A stretch of 64,000 nucleotides of DNA from Calditrichia bacterium (GTDB taxonomy: Bacteria; Calditrichota; Calditrichia; RBG-13-44-9; J075), in contig JANQQU010000012.1 of NCBI GenBank assembly GCA_028284905.1, positions 1 to 64,000 on the forward strand. The letters are read 5' to 3'. Below the pieces are notes generated by a model. That model was not told the origin of the DNA, searched no databases, and worked only from the letters and a program-made list of their open reading frames with translations. Position 1 is the first letter of the stretch. The number at the start of each line of letters is the position of its first letter. This document shows, in pieces, positions 52,418 to 61,401 of this stretch. Made by a program: the position numbers and the translations under genes.

Positions 52418-54349
52418 ATGTCTGCCAAATTCAACCGCTTATTGATGCCAATGTTAATGCCATTCTTGCTCTCGCCACTTGCCGGTGAAATTCAGTTGGG
52501 GAAATTATTTTCCAATGGAATGGTGCTGCAGCGTGGGATAGAAGTGCCGGTATGGGGATGGAGCGCAGCCGGGGAAACCATTCGGGTAACCTTCGATGGG
52601 AAAAATTATAGCGGCAACGCTGATCACAACGGTAAATGGATGGTGCGTTTACCAGCGATGGTTGCCGGCGGTCCTTACAAAATGCACGTTGTTGGCAAAG
52701 GCGGAGAAGTGTTGCTGGAGGATATATGGGTTGGCGATGTTTGGGTATGCTCCGGGCAATCCAACATGGAATGGCAGGTAGCAATCTCCGGGAATGCAGC
52801 TGCGGAAATTGCCGCGGCAAATGATCCGATGATCCGCCATTTTAAGGTGCCCCGCAGCTCGGCAAAAACACCGCAGGATACTTTAGTGGGAGGAGAATGG
52901 CAGGTAGCCAGTCCGAAAACGGTTGGTGGTTTTACGGCGGTCGGTTATTATTTTGCCCGGGAACTTCGGAAAAGTGTAGATGTACCGATCGGGCTGCTCA
53001 ATACCAGTTGGGGAGGCAGTCGCCTTGAACCGTGGATGCATGCCAACGCGCTCGGTATTACCAATGCAGAAAATGCGATCGATGAAATTCGTGAAGAGCA
53101 GGAAGCATTTGCCCGACTGGTACGCGCGGAGCTGGAAGCAAACGTCGGCCCCTTGCCGGACGAAGACGCCGGAATGGATGGCGACACACCGCTCTGGGCC
53201 GACCCGGATCTGGATGACAGCAATTGGGATAAAATTCCCGCGCCGGTTCTCTGGGAATCTGATAAATACCAGGGATTGGATGGCATTGGCTGGTATCGCG
53301 GGACCTTTGAATTGAGCGAAGCAGAAGCTGCCAATCCTGTTGAGATTGGCGTCGGGCAAATTGATGATTCCGACATTACCTGGGTAAATGGCGTCGAAGT
53401 TGGTAGAATGGAAATGCAGTATAACAAGCCACGGGTCTATCAGGTGCCGGTGGAGGCGCTGCGTCCGGGGATTAATCATATTGCGATTCGGGTAGAAGAT
53501 ACCGGCGGTGGTGGCGGTATTTGGGGCGAGGCCGAGCTGATGTATGTGAAAGCGGGTAATGACGTACGTTCACTGGCTGGTGACTGGCGCTTTAAAGTCG
53601 GCGCATTTATTTCATATACCCAAATTTTTGACAATCAGGTACCGACAATTCTCTACAATCAAATGATTCATCCGATTCTAAACTTTCCAATCAAAGGTGC
53701 CTTGTGGTATCAAGGGGAATCGAATGCTGGTCCGGCCGATGCATATCAGTATCGTGAGCTTTTCCCGAAAATGATCCGCGACTGGCGGGAGCGTTGGAAT
53801 GTCGGTGAGTTTCCTTTCCTTTTTGTGCAATTAGCAAACTTTATGGCCGAGGACGATCAACCGGCAGAAAGCGATTGGGCTGTTTTACGGGAATCACAGT
53901 CGGCAACGCTGGCGGTGCCGAATACTGCCCAGGCTGTCATCATCGATATTGGTGATGCGGCGGATATCCATCCCCGGAATAAACAAGATGTCGGTTTGCG
54001 CCTTTCTCTGGCAGCGCGAAAACTGGCGTACGGAGAAGATGTCGTTTATTCCGGACCGGTTTTTAAATCGCAGGAGATAATGAAACAGAAAGTCGCCCTT
54101 ACTTTCGACCATATCGGAGGCGGATTGAAAGCGAAAGATAAATACGGCTATCTGAAAGGGTTTGCCATTGCCGGCGCGGATAAAAAATTTGTCTGGGCAA
54201 AAGCGCAGATAAAAGGCGATAAAGTCTACGTTTGGAATGAAGCCGTAAAAGAGCCGGTCGCCGTTCGCTACGCCTGGGGAAATAATCCGGAAGATGCCAA
54301 TCTTTATAATGCCGAAGGGCTGCCGGCATCTCCGTTTTGTACGGACTAG
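52418..54349 (+). CDS. Sialate O-acetylesterase-like SGNH hydrolase with inserted sugar-binding-like domain
   Basis: 643 residues from the ATG at 52418, chosen for the strong AAAGGAG 9 bases upstream. A signal peptide ends LSPLAG. The SGNH parts are CSGQSNMEW (nucleophile S112), GALWYQGESNA and the catalytic DIHPRNKQDVG. Between them about residues 240-345 form a galactose-binding-like insert (WADPDLDDSNWDKI, IGWYRGTFELS, DDSDITWVNGVEVG), the usual layout of this family. It removes acetyl groups from sugars such as sialic acid, or from other acetylated glycans. No T9SS tail, so periplasmic. Complete at both ends. Confidence 0.92.
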   Translation: MSAKFNRLLMPMLMPFLLSPLAGEIQLGKLFSNGMVLQRGIEVPVWGWSAAGETIRVTFDGKNYSGNADHNGKWMVRLPAMVAGGPYKMHVVGKGGEVLLEDIWVGDVWVCSGQSNMEWQVAISGNAAAEIAAANDPMIRHFKVPRSSAKTPQDTLVGGEWQVASPKTVGGFTAVGYYFARELRKSVDVPIGLLNTSWGGSRLEPWMHANALGITNAENAIDEIREEQEAFARLVRAELEANVGPLPDEDAGMDGDTPLWADPDLDDSNWDKIPAPVLWESDKYQGLDGIGWYRGTFELSEAEAANPVEIGVGQIDDSDITWVNGVEVGRMEMQYNKPRVYQVPVEALRPGINHIAIRVEDTGGGGGIWGEAELMYVKAGNDVRSLAGDWRFKVGAFISYTQIFDNQVPTILYNQMIHPILNFPIKGALWYQGESNAGPADAYQYRELFPKMIRDWRERWNVGEFPFLFVQLANFMAEDDQPAESDWAVLRESQSATLAVPNTAQAVIIDIGDAADIHPRNKQDVGLRLSLAARKLAYGEDVVYSGPVFKSQEIMKQKVALTFDHIGGGLKAKDKYGYLKGFAIAGADKKFVWAKAQIKGDKVYVWNEAVKEPVAVRYAWGNNPEDANLYNAEGLPASPFCTD

Positions 54350-54470
54350 GCCTAAGGCTATAGGCCTAAGGCCTTAGGGACTGATTTATAGGATTTGTTT
54401 GAAAGGGTGAGGTTCTTGCCCTGCAATTGGCCTATAGCCTAAGGCCCTGGGCCTAATTCCCTAAAGCCTG
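54349..54470. repeat. GGCCTAA heptamer arrays between convergent genes
   Basis: GGCCTAA, GGCTATA, GGCCTAA, GGCCTTA at 54349-54376, and a second set around 54429-54470 (GCCTATA, GCCTAAG, GCCCTGG, GCCTAAT). The words are nearly palindromic, so both strands can form hairpins. The right array overlaps the first codons past the stop of the minus-strand gene and may help end transcription of both genes. Confidence 0.7.
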
Positions 54471-57400
54471 TCCTGTCAAAAACCGGCAAATATTTCCCAT
54501 CAGCCGCTGCCGTTGATCGGGAGAAATGATTGTTTCGAAGGGAAAACCGAGAATCACCAGCCGGTAGGTGCCATCATAGGCGATGCCGGCACTCATATTA
54601 CTTTCCTGGTATCGCCCGATCGTACGGGCGAATTCTCCAACGGGCAGCAGGGCATCCGGTGCTTCAACCGTGTAAATCTCCGGGTGATAGCCGGTATTGA
54701 ATTGAATGATTTCTTCCCGGGGAAAAAAGGTGCTGTCGATGGATCGTACCTGCCCGCTTTTATCTGCGTGGTTGGTTAGGTGAGACATTTTCAAGATTTC
54801 CATACCGAAAAGAACATCCGGGTGCGGTGGGTCAGCGCTATTGCGGCGTGGTTTCATCTTACGGAAAAGATCGCTGCCGACGTAAGCACCGGTAATCAAC
54901 ATATTGCCACCGGCCTGGCAGTAGGCGCGAATACGTTCCTGCAATCTTGCCGGAAAGGCTTCAAATTGCTTCTCCCGCACCGGTTTTGGCCAGTCCGTTT
55001 CTTTTTCTTCACCTAAGATCAAATCAACCATTGGATAGGGATGTAGCGAAATCAGGCTATCCATCACTGCTTCATCACTGCTGGAGATAAAACTGTAGCC
55101 AGCGGCCCGCAATGCCATGCCGTGAATATAGGGAAAATCATGGGTATTGCCGGGAAGGATCCGTGTTTCGAAATTGGCATGACTGGCGCCGTGGCCGGGC
55201 GCCTCATCATTGGTCCAGGGGGAAACAGCGGCAAAACCGAACTGGGAACCGATGTAATTCATATCATAGCGATCCGGCACTCCCTGATCCCAAAAGTCCG
55301 CAAATCCTTTCATCTTTTCACTTTCCAGCGTCGCTGGAGGGGCGACCCGGTCGAAGCCGTTGATGATCAATACCGGCGCTTTTTTATTGGCCAGGCGGCA
55401 CACGGACAAAATCTCGGAAGGAAAACTTTCTCCACCGTCATTTACTGCCGATACCTTGAAACTGTAAATTTTCCCCGACTCTAGATTCGGGATGATGATT
55501 TCCGGTTGTTCGGTTAGCACACCATTGTCAAATCCACTGCCTTCCTGGCGGGAATATACAATATAGCGATTTGGGATTGCTGTAGGTTCCAGGGAGTCTG
55601 CTACTGCTTGCCAGCGTAAACGAACACTCTGTTCCCCATAAAATTCCGCTCGAAAATGACTAACAGGTAGTGGCTGAACAGTATAATCACTTTGATGCTG
55701 GCTGGCGAGAAATTTAAGCATCCCCTTATAAATAGAGCGGCTGGCGTCAAAACGAAAACGGGGATCGAGTGCAAATTTCATATCAAGGAAATTATGATGA
55801 GAGAGTAATTCCAGCAGCACTGCAGGCACATTGGGGCGGAAGGATTCACTATAAGGCCGATTCCAGAGGCTGCGACGCTTCCAGGCGGGATCATAAGTGC
55901 GGCGTATATCATCAACGATTTGGGTTTGCATAATATCCCCTAAATCGCGATTGGCCAGGCGGGACATCTCATCCGGAAAAATATCTTTCCCTTCGGCATC
56001 ATCGATCGTGTAAATCATCAGGGTGCCAATAGTGGTATCGTTGCTGGTGCGTCCGGCATCAGTATGGAATGCCAGGGAAAGATCGATGGGGATATTCAGT
56101 CCGGCAGCATCCCGGTTGCGATTCGGACCATACGGCGCGCCACGGAGAAAATTCACCCATTCCCCACGGCTGCGGTAATCATCGATATAATCATTCTCAG
56201 GCTTATTCGTAACATTATAAACCAGGGAATCCGGCATGCCGGCAAATTGGAGATAATAACGTGCGCCTTCTACAAAACGCGGCCGTTCGCTGGTGCTGCC
56301 ATTGCGGGCAACATTTCCCATGCCGCCACCAAATCGTACCGCATCCGCGCTGATAAGGGCTCCGCCGTTGCTGCTTCGATTGTTTAATTCCACGCTGGCA
56401 CTATCTACCCCGGCACCCTGTTGAAAATAAAAAGTGCCCAGGTATATCCAGGTACTACCGCCAATTTGCTGGTTAACATGGAAAGTTGTGCTGCCGCCAC
56501 TATGGCGGACGATATATTCTGCGCCATCAGCACGATCCGCTCCGGCCGCATAAGAAATGTGAACGGCATATAAACCATCTGCGGGAATATCCGCAGCCCA
56601 TACCGCTTTTGCGCTAGCGATACTGTCTGCCTGAACATCCCGGGTTGTGCCAAGCTTAAACGGATTGATCCCTTCGGTGTACGGTGGGTTACCGATGGCA
56701 AATCCAATATTGCCTGTTTGCCATTGGTTGGCTGCGTTTGTGGAAAATTCCTGGTATTGCCCGAATGAAGTGCTATCGTTGTCGACAATAACTTCATTTG
56801 ATTGCAGGTCTCTTTCCCGGGGAAGGAAAACATTTGCCCCGGCATTCTCCAACATCGGAACCAGGTAGGGAAGAACAAATGCGCCGGGTAGAAGGTCTTC
56901 CACGGTTTGAAATACCCGCGCCCGCTGCCATTCCCAGCGCTGCCGCTTGTGCTCATAATACCAGCCATGGCTGTGCCAGAGGGCGATGTTGCGATTAAAT
57001 AACCCTGTGCCTGGTTGAAAAGGTTTGTTGACATTTCGGGTAATCGGCCTGCCGCGCTCTTCAGCTAGCGGCATCCGTTTTCGATCATAGCTGGCAGTAT
57101 CGCTGCGAAAGTAATTTGGCACTAATTGTTCAATTGGATATCCATCAGCATAAATGGAAACCTGATAGCCGGGATACACATATTGCAGTCGCTTGCGGCA
57201 AGCATCATAAATTTCGGCGATATCTGCTTCCCGCAAAGGGATGAAGCCAAATGGTGCACTGAATTTGACAAATAGCTTTTTCTCGGTTGGGGAAGAAAAT
57301 ATAGTATCTATTTTGGTTGCCGAATGGAGGCGTAGTGGATCTTTTTCCCGGATACTTTTAGTCAGAAAATCGTGCATCCGTTGATAGGCCTCAATCTTCG

Positions 57401-57539
57401 GAGCATCAAAACCACTGGTGTTATAGGGGAGGGGAGATTTTTTAGTTGAGCGGAAACTGCAACTGCTTAGAAAAAAGACTAGCAGGAGATAGCATATATA
57501 TCTGCATGAACAATTTGGTGCGATGAATTTTATCCTCAT
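54453..57539 (-). CDS. Large lipoprotein: amidase-like domain with golvesin-like and FN3 domains
   Basis: 1028 residues: lipoprotein signal (LLLVFFLSSC), then an N-acetylmuramoyl-L-alanine-amidase-like fold split in two, with HSHGWYY near 190, LPRERD near 240 and SLAFHTDAG near 495 as likely zinc ligands or catalytic positions. Between them lies a golvesin C-terminal-like beta domain (about 270-400; YAVHISYAAGADRADGAEY, STWIYLGTFYF). A fibronectin domain covers about 615-710 (NRYIVYSRQEGSGF, YSFKVSAVNDGG). The last 300 residues are a ThuA-like or glutamine-amidotransferase-like fold (VLIINGFDRV, GNMLITGAYVGSDL). Such proteins are often labelled xanthan lyase. In this context a wall peptide amidase is the best guess. 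Confidence 0.7.
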   Translation of the reverse strand: MRIKFIAPNCSCRYICYLLLVFFLSSCSFRSTKKSPLPYNTSGFDAPKIEAYQRMHDFLTKSIREKDPLRLHSATKIDTIFSSPTEKKLFVKFSAPFGFIPLREADIAEIYDACRKRLQYVYPGYQVSIYADGYPIEQLVPNYFRSDTASYDRKRMPLAEERGRPITRNVNKPFQPGTGLFNRNIALWHSHGWYYEHKRQRWEWQRARVFQTVEDLLPGAFVLPYLVPMLENAGANVFLPRERDLQSNEVIVDNDSTSFGQYQEFSTNAANQWQTGNIGFAIGNPPYTEGINPFKLGTTRDVQADSIASAKAVWAADIPADGLYAVHISYAAGADRADGAEYIVRHSGGSTTFHVNQQIGGSTWIYLGTFYFQQGAGVDSASVELNNRSSNGGALISADAVRFGGGMGNVARNGSTSERPRFVEGARYYLQFAGMPDSLVYNVTNKPENDYIDDYRSRGEWVNFLRGAPYGPNRNRDAAGLNIPIDLSLAFHTDAGRTSNDTTIGTLMIYTIDDAEGKDIFPDEMSRLANRDLGDIMQTQIVDDIRRTYDPAWKRRSLWNRPYSESFRPNVPAVLLELLSHHNFLDMKFALDPRFRFDASRSIYKGMLKFLASQHQSDYTVQPLPVSHFRAEFYGEQSVRLRWQAVADSLEPTAIPNRYIVYSRQEGSGFDNGVLTEQPEIIIPNLESGKIYSFKVSAVNDGGESFPSEILSVCRLANKKAPVLIINGFDRVAPPATLESEKMKGFADFWDQGVPDRYDMNYIGSQFGFAAVSPWTNDEAPGHGASHANFETRILPGNTHDFPYIHGMALRAAGYSFISSSDEAVMDSLISLHPYPMVDLILGEEKETDWPKPVREKQFEAFPARLQERIRAYCQAGGNMLITGAYVGSDLFRKMKPRRNSADPPHPDVLFGMEILKMSHLTNHADKSGQVRSIDSTFFPREEIIQFNTGYHPEIYTVEAPDALLPVGEFARTIGRYQESNMSAGIAYDGTYRLVILGFPFETIISPDQRQRLMGNICRFLTGQALGN

Positions 57540-57589
57540 AAACGGGGTGTTATATTTTTTGTTTTTTATGGTTTAGGTGGTTTTGCGTT

Positions 57590-57680
57590 GTAGAGACGAT
57601 TCATGAATCGTCTCTACGTTGATGGTCGTTCGACCAATGACCAACGACCATCGCGATCAACGACCAACGATCAACGAAAA
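57590..57680. repeat. Perfect 28-base palindrome followed by a heptamer repeat hairpin
   Basis: 57590-57617 is a perfect palindrome, GTAGAGACGATTCA and its complement. Directly behind, GATGGTCGTT pairs with AACGACCATC, and the words GACCAAT, GACCAAC, GACCATC, GACCAAC, GATCAAC repeat with period 7 up to the serine hydrolase stop region. It lies between two minus-strand genes. Confidence 0.8.
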
Positions 57681-58591
57681 ACCCCATCCCCATCGGTCGC
57701 ATCCCAGTGCATCTCCGGCTCAAAATGATGCCAGAGCATTGCCGAAACATGTCGTATCAATTCCCAGCCTTCGTTATCATGTTTCCAACTTTGATCCTGC
57801 TGGTTCTTGGTGATAATACAAAAAACGTAATCACCGGAGGGGGCATTTACCAGCACGACTTCCGATCTGGAGCGGCTCACGGCGCCATTTTTTGAAGCGA
57901 CCTGAATATATGGTGGAATTTCCGATATCGCTTCATTATCCCAATAGGGGCGGGTCAGGACCCGGTACATTTCTTCGCTGGCTGCCGGCGAAACAGCTTT
58001 CTTCTCACGTATAGTCTTAAGCAGTCCGGCCATCTCCCGGGGAGAGGTTTGTCCCCAGCCATATTGGCGATAGTCACTGCTCCGTCCTTCTGTGCGGGAA
58101 TTAACCCGGGTCGCTTCCAGGCCATGTTCCGCCAGCCAGGCATTAATCGCTGTGCCGCTGCCGGCCAGTTTTTGTAACCAGAGGCTGGCATGATTATCAC
58201 TGTAAGTAATCATCAGGGATATCAATTTATCCAGGCTAATTTTTTTCCCTTCCTGATAGGACCAGAGAATGCCACCGTCGTAAGAATAGTTTATAGAATC
58301 CGCATACCAGGCCATTTCCTGTTTGTATTTCAATTCCCCCTGTTGAATACGATCGAAAATTTTTAGCATGATTGGCACTTTAATCATGCTGGCTGTTGGA
58401 AAGAGCGTGTCGGCATTTAATTCATAGGTTTCTCCGCTTTGCAGGTGCTCGACATAGATGCCCGCCTCTCCGCGGAAGTTCTCAATCAGTGGCGTTATTT
58501 TCTCTTTTAAGCCCTTGCTGTCCGGGGTGGATAAGGGCAGAAATGGTAACAGTAAAACAGTAATAGCGAGAAAATGTCGGGTGGATTTCAT
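57671..58591 (-). CDS. Serine hydrolase of the class A beta-lactamase/penicillin-binding fold
   Basis: 306 residues from the ATG at 58591, chosen because AAGGATG gives it a spaced ribosome site; an ATG two codons earlier abuts it. A signal peptide covers about 1-22. The active site shows SMIK (S68, K71), YSDNHAS (the SDN motif) and ASKNGAV (KxG). The omega-loop region reads RTEGRSSDYRQYGW and lacks the usual ExxLN, so beta-lactam hydrolysis is doubtful. With the neighbouring wall enzymes a peptidase role on peptidoglycan peptides is more likely. Confidence 0.85.
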   Translation of the reverse strand: MKSTRHFLAITVLLLPFLPLSTPDSKGLKEKITPLIENFRGEAGIYVEHLQSGETYELNADTLFPTASMIKVPIMLKIFDRIQQGELKYKQEMAWYADSINYSYDGGILWSYQEGKKISLDKLISLMITYSDNHASLWLQKLAGSGTAINAWLAEHGLEATRVNSRTEGRSSDYRQYGWGQTSPREMAGLLKTIREKKAVSPAASEEMYRVLTRPYWDNEAISEIPPYIQVASKNGAVSRSRSEVVLVNAPSGDYVFCIITKNQQDQSWKHDNEGWELIRHVSAMLWHHFEPEMHWDATDGDGVFR

Positions 58592-58672
58592 GGGCATCCT
58601 TCTTTAATGACGTTTATTCTTGGTGTTCCAGATGGGATTTTATTCCGGAAACAGTAATGCGCAATCGTCTCT

Positions 58673-59920
58673 TTAATAGAGAAAATATTTTTCCCGAATT
58701 CCGAGAAAAGTAACCAGTGATGCTTGCCAGTCGTTCACTAATGCATTCACCGACCCTCCACTAATAATTCCTTCCCGGATAACATTACTACCGCAAAGGC
58801 GATCAAAATGTTTGATATGCCATTTCAGGCTGTCCGGATACATCTGATGAACAGTATTGACAATGTGGATGCCGGTGAGGTAGGGACTAAAACTCTCACG
58901 ATCATCTACCTGAATGAATGCACCTTCACAGCGTTTATCCTGATGTTTGGGATATTTAGATGCGCCGGGAATTGATACCGGGGTAAAACTGGTGTCGCTA
59001 AAAGTTACGCCCGGCAATCGTAATTCATTGAGAGCGTTGGTAAATGTATTGCCATCTATCCAGGGGGCACCAAATACTTGAAAGGGTTGCGTCGTGCCCC
59101 GGCCTTCAGAAAGATTGGTCCCTTCCAGCAGGCAAATTCCCGGATAAACAATCGCGGAGGTCAGATCAGGGATGTTCGGCGATGGTTTGATAAACGTCAG
59201 CCCACTTTCATCATACCACTGCGAGCGCTGCCAGTTTTTCATCGGAATAATTGTCAAATCCGCCTGAAGTTGATCGCCCAGCCAGTTTTCTTTGTTGAAC
59301 ATCGTTGCCAGTTCGCCGACAGTCATGCCATGCACGACCGGCATCGGATAGAGACCGACAAAGGTTGCAAATTCCGGCAATAAAATATTCCCTTCAACCT
59401 TGTTACCGCTGATAGGATTGGGACGATCCAGCACAACAAATTTTTTGCCCTGTTCCGCCGCAGCCTGCATTCCGTAAGCCATGGTGTAGATGTAGGTATA
59501 GAAACGAGCACCAACATCCTGGATATCGAAAATGAGCACATCCACGTTCGCCAGCATTTCCTCATTTGGCTTGCGCGTTTTTCCGTATAGGCTGTAAATC
59601 GGTATATCACTGATGGGATCTTTCTGATCATCAATTTTTTCTCCGGCGTCAGCTTTGCCGCGAATACCGTGTTCCGGGCCAAAAAAGGCGGTTACCTGCA
59701 CATCCGGCATCGCAAGGAAAATATCGCTGATATGTTCGCCCTTGCTGTTGTAGGCGGTATGATTGGTGATGATCCCAACACGTTTTCCCTGAAAGAGGTG
59801 TTGAAATTCATTTACCTGATCCAGGCCGGTAACTGTTTTTTCAGCGGTTTTTTCTCCGGCGGTACACCCAATCATTAAAAGGGATGATAAGATGAATAAA
59901 ATTAATAGATTTGGTTTCAT
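58673..59920 (-). CDS. DUF1343 exo-beta-N-acetylmuramidase (NamZ-like) lipoprotein
   Basis: 415 residues from the ATG at 59920, where a lipoprotein signal (LFILSSLLMIGC) starts; the longer frame overlaps the next gene. DUF1343 hallmarks are GKRVGIITNHTAYNSKG, FFGPEHGIRGKADAGEKI, IPIYSLYGKTRKP, LIFDIQDVGARFYTYIYTM, VLDRPNPISG and LSEGRGTTQPFQ. Characterised members remove MurNAc from the non-reducing end of peptidoglycan chains. Its neighbours MurQ and a sugar kinase use exactly that product. The length matches the family. Confidence 0.93.
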   Translation of the reverse strand: MKPNLLILFILSSLLMIGCTAGEKTAEKTVTGLDQVNEFQHLFQGKRVGIITNHTAYNSKGEHISDIFLAMPDVQVTAFFGPEHGIRGKADAGEKIDDQKDPISDIPIYSLYGKTRKPNEEMLANVDVLIFDIQDVGARFYTYIYTMAYGMQAAAEQGKKFVVLDRPNPISGNKVEGNILLPEFATFVGLYPMPVVHGMTVGELATMFNKENWLGDQLQADLTIIPMKNWQRSQWYDESGLTFIKPSPNIPDLTSAIVYPGICLLEGTNLSEGRGTTQPFQVFGAPWIDGNTFTNALNELRLPGVTFSDTSFTPVSIPGASKYPKHQDKRCEGAFIQVDDRESFSPYLTGIHIVNTVHQMYPDSLKWHIKHFDRLCGSNVIREGIISGGSVNALVNDWQASLVTFLGIREKYFLY

Positions 59921-59930
59921 AAAATCCCAC

Positions 59931-61028
59931 TCAAATTTTAATGAAAATGCGTTTTCGATACATCCATGCTGCCAGGGCAAATAGCAGTAAAACTTGCCCG
60001 ATGGCGTAGCCGAGCGAGGCATTATACGGACCCAGCCAACTGGTGAAAAATGTTTCGTAAATCCAGCCTTTAAGAGAGACGTCGCCATTCTCTCCGGCAA
60101 ATTTAACATGGATAAAAATGCGCGCTATAATTCCGGAAAGCACAAAAACGGTAATGGGATTCATCCCATAAATAACAGCGGGTTTCGCCCAGCGGTCAAT
60201 CTTCTGCACGTCGATTAACCAATAACAAAAGGCAAGAAATTGTAGGGCGGCACCGGTGGTAAAAACGACATATGAGCTGGTCCACAATGCTTTGTTGATC
60301 GGAAAAAGAATGTCCCAGAATAATCCAGTGATGATGGCGATCCAGCCGGCAACAAACATCCAGCCGGTTATCTCCGTTCGCTCCCGCCCGGAACGAAGCC
60401 AATAGCCGGTCAGCACGCCGCTCAGTGTGGTTGCCAGTGCCGGTATCGTACTGAGTATTCCTTCCGGATCCCAGGTGGGTTTCCAGATGTGCCCTTTCAG
60501 CAGATTAAAATCCACATACGCGGCAAGATTCCCTTCGACGCTAAGATCCCCTGCGCCATAGCCCGGTACCGGAATTAAGGTCATAATGGCCCAGTAAAAA
60601 AGTAGCAGGCCAATTGTAATTGTTATTTGTTGTTTGAGATTTGTGTGGAGAAAGAGAATTGCCACAATGCAATAGCAAACCGCGATCCTTTGCAATACAC
60701 CGGGGATGCGCACCGTCGAAAATTCGAAAAAGGGGAAAAGAGCGAGAAAAAGTCCCAGGACAAAGAGAATTATCGTCCGGCGAAAAATTTTCCGATAAAT
60801 TTCTCCCTGCGTCAAATTTTCCTTTTGTTTTGCCAAAGAATAGGCCATGGAGACGCCAACGATGAAGAGGAAGAAGGGAAAGATGAAATCAGTCGGTGTC
60901 CAGCCGTGCCATTCGGCGTGGCCCAGCGGGGTATAAATAGACCCCCAGCTGCCAGGATTGTTTACCAGAATCATACCGGCAATGGTAATGCCGCGAAATG
61001 CATCCAGAGAGACCAAACGTTCATTCAT
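59931..61028 (-). CDS. Multi-spanning heparan-alpha-glucosaminide acetyltransferase-like (NagX/DUF5009) membrane protein
   Basis: 365 residues with about ten membrane helices. It opens with RLVSLDAFRGITIAGMILVNNPG and has HAEWHGWTPTDFIFPFFLF and VGVSMAYSLAKQ, the conserved N-terminal half of the HGSNAT/NagX family; the human enzyme acetylates terminal glucosamine across a membrane. The stop lies 10 bases before the NamZ start, so the two are co-transcribed with this gene first. It may acetylate or transport amino sugars released from the wall. Bacterial members are poorly characterised. Confidence 0.85.
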   Translation of the reverse strand: MNERLVSLDAFRGITIAGMILVNNPGSWGSIYTPLGHAEWHGWTPTDFIFPFFLFIVGVSMAYSLAKQKENLTQGEIYRKIFRRTIILFVLGLFLALFPFFEFSTVRIPGVLQRIAVCYCIVAILFLHTNLKQQITITIGLLLFYWAIMTLIPVPGYGAGDLSVEGNLAAYVDFNLLKGHIWKPTWDPEGILSTIPALATTLSGVLTGYWLRSGRERTEITGWMFVAGWIAIITGLFWDILFPINKALWTSSYVVFTTGAALQFLAFCYWLIDVQKIDRWAKPAVIYGMNPITVFVLSGIIARIFIHVKFAGENGDVSLKGWIYETFFTSWLGPYNASLGYAIGQVLLLFALAAWMYRKRIFIKI

Positions 61029-61401
61029 AATACGTCCTGTTCACCTTCACGGTATGTATCAAATGACTTCACCGATCAAATAATTGCTGGCGGTGGTCAG
61101 CGTTTATAACATCGACGATCTTCATTGTGGGCTAACTTCGCAAAAAGTCCTAAACTATAGCAACTTTTCTGCTAATAAAATGATATTAACGAAATGGACA
61201 ATCAGGCTAGTACTATTCTGCTGATTACTGCCTTTTTTTTGCTGTGAATACGCTCTAAAAAAGCGAAAGGTCAATATAGTATTTGATCTAGTTAAAATAA
61301 ATGTAGAATATGGCGCGGAAAGCAGTTTGATTTAAGACAAAGGATTCATAGAGTAGCTTTCAGGCTAAGCAAGAAGCAATTAAGAAGATGTTGGAGCAAG
61401 C
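61029..61401. other. Divergent promoter spacer of the wall-salvage module, no gene seen
   Basis: 373 AT-rich bases between the minus-strand NagX-like/NamZ unit and the plus-strand kinase/MurQ unit. It must hold promoters for both. No palindrome or recognised promoter motif stands out. TTGGAGCA before 61402 is the kinase ribosome site. Confidence 0.45.

Noticed and set aside
57671-58591. Serine hydrolase as an antibiotic-resistance beta-lactamase
   Set aside because: The omega-loop ExxLN motif is missing and the gene lies among wall-degrading enzymes.
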